A stretch of DNA of 64,000 nt from Phymatolithon calcareum (lineage: Eukaryota > Rhodophyta > Florideophyceae > Hapalidiales). The notes beneath the pieces were generated by a model. The model ran no database searches, was not told the origin of the DNA, and saw only the letters and a list, made by a program, of their open reading frames with translations. The stretch covers positions 2,294,001 through 2,358,000 of the forward strand of contig OZ345354.1 of NCBI GenBank assembly GCA_977006965.1, read 5' to 3'. Positions 61,301-64,000 of the stretch are shown in pieces. Numbering within the stretch: position 1 is the first letter of the stretch; every line of letters starts with the position of its first letter. The position numbers and the translations under genes are program-made.

Positions 61301-62114
61301 CTTTTGATCCCTGTACATTGTTTGGCGTTTGCTCATGCAGCGCTTGCTCAAGTGCACTAATTCGCTCTTCCGCAGCATACTTTTGTAGCTCATAGTCTGC
61401 CATCATTTCCATCATTTCTTCTCGCGTGGAATTCTCTACTTCTCTGACTCGACGCTCCGCATCCTCCAGAAGCTCCTCCAAGTTCTGGGTATCAATGTTA
61501 GACACCGCGGTGTACAATGGCTTCGTCACAGGAAGACCATGGAATAGGAGGTTTAGTGCCGCGGTCGTGTGACATTGATCACTTGCCCCGACGAGAGAAG
61601 GTTCCATCGCCACATAACACCAGTGGCTTGTCTTACGTTTGCCGGTCAACACTTCGCGAATTCTGCATTCCGCTTCCGGATCTCCTCGCATCATGTCTGC
61701 AACACGATCTCCCATTTTGTTGATGATCACCCCGAACCGGTCGTTGGTGTCTGCGGAAATAGCATCGAGCACAAGCTTGATGGTTAGGACGTCGCTGAAC
61801 CTTGCTCGACCTTCATCCAGAGTGACAACGAACGCAATCTTCAAGGCGACATTTTCGGCAAATAACTTGTTCAGCTCTTCGCCCGCTTGCTTTCTTCTCG
61901 TAACATCACATAGACCGGGTGTGTCATACAGTGTTACGTTCCCAACGGAACATGCTTGAAGAACTCGTGTCAGACCTTGACATAAGCTGGGTCCGCTTTT
62001 GAACCGTGGACTTCCGGCGAGTCCGTTAAGTAGAGTACTTTTTCCAGCGCCCGGATTTCCCACAAGTGCGATTGCTGGCCGGTAAGAAGATGAGTCTGAA
62101 TCGGAGTCGCTCAT
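58395..62114 (-). CDS. P-loop GTPase with coiled coil and about 24 Sel1-like repeats (long form)
   Basis: 1239 residues from ATG 62114, single exon. The G domain (1-about 210) has GNPGAGKST at 19-27, YDTPGLCDV, and NKMGD as a G4-like motif. A coiled-coil linker follows (about 215-275, EELLEDAERRVREVE and EERISALEQALHEQ). Then come about 24 Sel1-like repeats, 38 residues (114 bp) each, of the form AMYNLGNLLRxGxDGVPADP followed by RAVELYTRAIEEGG. Sel1 repeats are TPR-like superhelices that bind other proteins. Repeats 13-14 in the middle are diverged and shortened (LNSRVSEKGGK, NLQNGVQRDTVG); the last three resemble the end of the short paralogue at 5150-6604. A nucleotide-controlled scaffold is the likely type of protein; the pathway is unknown. 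Confidence 0.82.
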   Translation of the reverse strand: MSDSDSDSSSYRPAIALVGNPGAGKSTLLNGLAGSPRFKSGPSLCQGLTRVLQACSVGNVTLYDTPGLCDVTRRKQAGEELNKLFAENVALKIAFVVTLDEGRARFSDVLTIKLVLDAISADTNDRFGVIINKMGDRVADMMRGDPEAECRIREVLTGKRKTSHWCYVAMEPSLVGASDQCHTTAALNLLFHGLPVTKPLYTAVSNIDTQNLEELLEDAERRVREVENSTREEMMEMMADYELQKYAAEERISALEQALHEQTPNNVQGSKEVQNMEEEKCEVEMAHNLEVSSEGIKNGRQADVILLQDGGDRVHAGPVRAVAIDTRAVEDGKDVDAIYNLGRILQHGEDGVPADLVRAVELYTRAIQEGKHLSAMISLGNLLRCGGDGVPVDSARAVELYTRAIEEGGSVEAMCNLGILLRQGGDGVPSDPARAVKLYTRAIEEGGSAEAMYNLGNLLRRGADGVPANSVRAAELYNRAVDEGGNVDAMYNLGNLLRHGADGVPADPIRAVQLYTRAIEEGGQVRAMCNLGLLLRRGGDIVPRNRIRAVELYTRAIEEGGSVEAMYNLGNLLRSGEDGVPADPARAVKLYTRAIDDGGNVDAMCNLGNLLRHGDDGVPADPVRSVELYNRAIDEGGSVKAMYNLGNLLRRGADGVPPEPVRAVELYNRAIEEGGDVDAMYNLGNLLQHGSDGVPADPVRAVELYTRAIEKGGAVDAMYNLGLLLRRGAKGVAPDPVLAVALCTRAIEESGSVEAMYNLGNLLRRGEDGEPSDPLRTGQLNSRVSEKGGKMDTIDGLRNLQNGVQRDTVGAVARYTRAIEESGDVDAMFNLGNLLQNGGDGVQADPARAVELYNRAIEEGGHARAMCNLGLLLRRGADGVPADPVRAVELYTRAIEGSGHVRAMCNLGNLLRRGAEGVPADPARAVELYTRAIEEGGSMDAMCNLGNLLRHGEDGVRANPVRAVELYTRAIEEGKNVDAMYNLGRWLQYGGDGVQADQVRAVELYNRAINEGGKVDAMYNLGNLLRRGGDGVPADPARSVDLYTRAIDEGGHVQAMCNLGLLLRRGAAGVLADPVRAFQLFTRASEEGGHSRAMVGLAELLQDGAEGITADVPRAVELYNQAVKEDENVDAMHRLGLLLQHGAEGLTADPPRAMQLFTRAVEKAGTKIARFNIGHLVRSGVEGLPTDSNVVVWMSIRAVAMYSQANLLLEGADGVPADPSRAHQLLTSARSITTLSVVE
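58500..61110 (-). repeat. Tandem 114-bp repeats encoding Sel1-like units
   Basis: Consecutive units are spaced by 114 bp (for example equivalent TGTACAT strings at 60643 and 60757). Units differ by substitutions throughout rather than at fixed positions, so the array is older or less homogenised than the WD40 array at 37.3-38.7 kb. Confidence 0.85.
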
Positions 62115-62292
62115 GGTGATTGCCAAGTCGGTCGTGGATAAATGCCGTTAGGCCGTTTTACACATTCGATCAAAGCACGTTCCAACACTCGATGACCGGA
62201 GTGCTTTGGTAAATTTAACTCAAACTGCTTCAAATTCATTACTGTGTTCATCCCCTAGAACTGTAAGGGAATTTGATATGTATTGGGGCGCT

Positions 62293-62363
62293 TCTTCAAG
62301 AGTTCCTGCATTGTTGAGACTCATCATGATGATGAGTCTCAACAATGCAGGAGCTCTTGAAGA
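62293..62363. repeat. 71-bp foldback with 33-base arms
   Basis: The arms TCTTCAAGAGTTCCTGCATT (continuing GTTGAGACTCATC) and their reverse complement differ at one position around the loop ATGAT. It lies 179 bases upstream of the long GTPase-Sel1 start codon. Confidence 0.85.
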
Positions 62364-63136
62364 CCATTGCGTTTTTGCGGTTCTGAGCTCATTCCCAGCA
62401 GGTATCATACGCAACTCTCTCCAAATGATTTGCGCGACTAAAAGAATTCTTTATTCTTACGGTTAGCTTAAGCTGCTTTTCAAAAATGCAATGTCTGGAC
62501 AAGCTAAATTATACTTTAGAAGAAAACTACTTTGTACTGAATAATTACCAGCACTTGGACATTTTTTTCGATGCCCCTGGTCATCTATTTTCTCCAGGAC
62601 TGCTTGCTCAACGGTCATTTGAGCTGTCGGTCACGAAACTACTGCCGTACTTCTGAGTTCGCAAAACCACTGGATTGTCATTCCACGTTGGAATCGACAA
62701 GCCTCCGTTGTCACAAAGTCGCTGCTCTTCCGCACCATAAGGCTTTCCGGTTACCGCTCTGTCTTCTTCTCTGAGTGCCGACTGACAAGTTGCGCTGCAG
62801 AGCTCCGTGTGCTGTCTGACTTTTTTTCCGAATTTATCCGCCTTCAGTGTTGTAGACACTTGCGGAAATATTCGAAACGCGAACTGCACCACAAGTTGTT
62901 TGCGTGTGCTTTTCCGCTTCTCCAAACGGTTCCTTGCTCTCCACTGCGACGATGTCTTTCCTTGCATAAGTTCAATCTTGCATGGAGTGTTGTGTGTGCT
63001 CCCGAGGCGCAGTCACCTATCGACACTTGCAGATCGAAATCCAACAAGGCCATCAGCAACGGCGTTCCCGTACATTACGAAGCTGTGACGAACCTTCTTC
63101 AGGTCCATTACGGTGGCTTCTAAGAGTCAAACCTGC

Positions 63137-63521
63137 TCAGTACACGTTCTGCTTAATCTGTACCTCAAGGGTTGCCTCCCTTATGTCCTCATGTCTTCCC
63201 AAGTACTCTTCTGTTTCTTCAAGGCGCTTTTGGTGTCTTACCAGGCTTAATGCAAACCTTTCTGCTTGATGAAGTCTTCTCATCTTTGGTGGTCCCAGTC
63301 GGCACAGAACTCGCATTTGGTCCCGGCGGTGCTCGGCATATTTTCTGGAAATATTCTTGTAGAACAAGCCCTCTGCAGACTCGATTTCTGAGAGCAATCG
63401 ATTTGTCATTGGAGTCACGTCTAGCGCATACTCCCATTTCGGGGGCTATTAGCGACTTAAAGATCCTGATACATGTCTCCGGTTTGAATCCTGGAACACT
63501 ATCTCCAAGCTCAAGAAGCAT
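63137..63521 (-). pseudogene. Possible decayed or multi-exon coding segment
   Basis: One minus frame reads MLLELGDSVPGFKPETCIRI and FKSLIAPEMG; the natural continuation appears in the next frame as YALDVTPMTNRLLSEIESAE, then KYAEHRRDQMRVLCRL and a charged helical end to a stop at 63137. This could be a frameshifted relic or an exon starting after CGCTAATAG. I recognise no family. Confidence 0.25.
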
Positions 63522-64000
63522 ATGTATGCATCCGCAGCATTATGAACTCTTGCTATACCCGTGTCATCCGTAACACCCTTGTTGTTCTGGCCGTCCACGT
63601 GGACTAGCGGATCGTGGAACCACCGTGTTTGCTCCGGGTGGAATCGAATCGTATCTCGAGCGGCAGAGCAGAGAAGGAGTGCTTTCCTAATTACCTAGCA
63701 GAAATAACGCCCTGCCGTTATCTAAGTAGATGATAATTCAGCAATAAAGCACTGCCTTGCGAGCCCCATCGGGGAGAAAGCATTTTACAAAAAAACAGCC
63801 TTGCTAATCATGCTTACCCCAAAGTACGAAAGCCTCTCGGCTTGATGCAGCTCTCGTCCCGCCAAGTTAAAAGTGTGCTTCTGAAGCCCTTGGTCCTTAT
63901 GAACTTGCTATCTCCTGGTTTTGTTTTCCATTTCATGCCATTTTTGTTTGCCGAGATGGTCGCTATATCAGGCATTCCTTGTTCGGTCTTCGCTTGAAGC

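Larger units (their letters stand above)
62115..64000. other. Window end: hairpin and weak coding signals
   Basis: Contains the 71-bp foldback at 62293-62363, then C/T-rich sequence. Minus-strand frames at 63137-63520 look partly coding (see separate entry). An ATG-initiated 119-codon minus ORF (62608-62967) has no recognisable domain. Confidence 0.35.

Overview
This window reads as nuclear DNA of a red alga, probably a florideophyte of the Chondrus type; that assignment is my inference. The evidence is as follows. A ferredoxin-dependent bilin reductase of the phycoerythrobilin branch (17.2-18.1 kb) is made only in phycobilin-bearing lineages. The proteome is otherwise plainly eukaryotic: DNA polymerase epsilon, XPF, RRP3, uL11, P2, UBA3, AP-3 delta and TRM82. 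Most genes are intronless, or carry one short intron near the 5' end. Dense housekeeping islands alternate with long transposon islands.

Layout. (1) 0.3-22.8 kb is a housekeeping island: TRM82/WDR4, a PB1-ZZ protein, a short GTPase-Sel1 protein, POL2, RRP3, a plastid bilin reductase, the stalk proteins uL11 and P2 (divergent), and XPF. Convergent genes end 91-310 bp apart. (2) 22.8-43.2 kb is a transposon island. A Mutator-like (MULE) element at 25.02-29.02 kb has a perfect 10-bp target duplication and carries a nested piggyBac-like element whose transposase has two in-frame stops. A second, 14-kb MULE frame (29.10-43.15 kb, near-perfect 10-bp duplication) holds a Harbinger-type transposase with a partner ORF, a head-to-head pair of deleted MULE cassettes with a 619-bp Harbinger-type MITE, and, between 89-bp inverted repeats, an intact 1344-residue NB-ARC/WD40 (NLR-like) gene. 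Degraded MULE transposase pieces fill the right side. (3) 43-52 kb is sparse and holds a broken patatin-like gene, a small non-autonomous element with a 60-bp minisatellite, and an intact patatin-like gene. (4) 53.2-57.4 kb is a second housekeeping pair, UBA3 and AP-3 delta (convergent, 51 bp apart). (5) 58.4-62.1 kb holds a long GTPase-Sel1 protein, paralogous to the one at 5 kb but with about 24 repeats instead of about five.

The most interesting part is the NLR-like gene. It is complete, its ten central WD40 repeats are nearly identical except at a few exposed positions (the pattern known from fungal NWD/HET-E-type genes), and it sits inside nested mobile elements. Together with the two GTPase-Sel1 proteins and the patatin-like proteins it suggests a fast-evolving, defence-like accessory gene set scattered among housekeeping genes. 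A second theme is an unusual number of perfect or near-perfect 22-70 bp palindromes in the spacers. I saw no rRNA, tRNA or CRISPR array, but RNA genes could be missed by eye.
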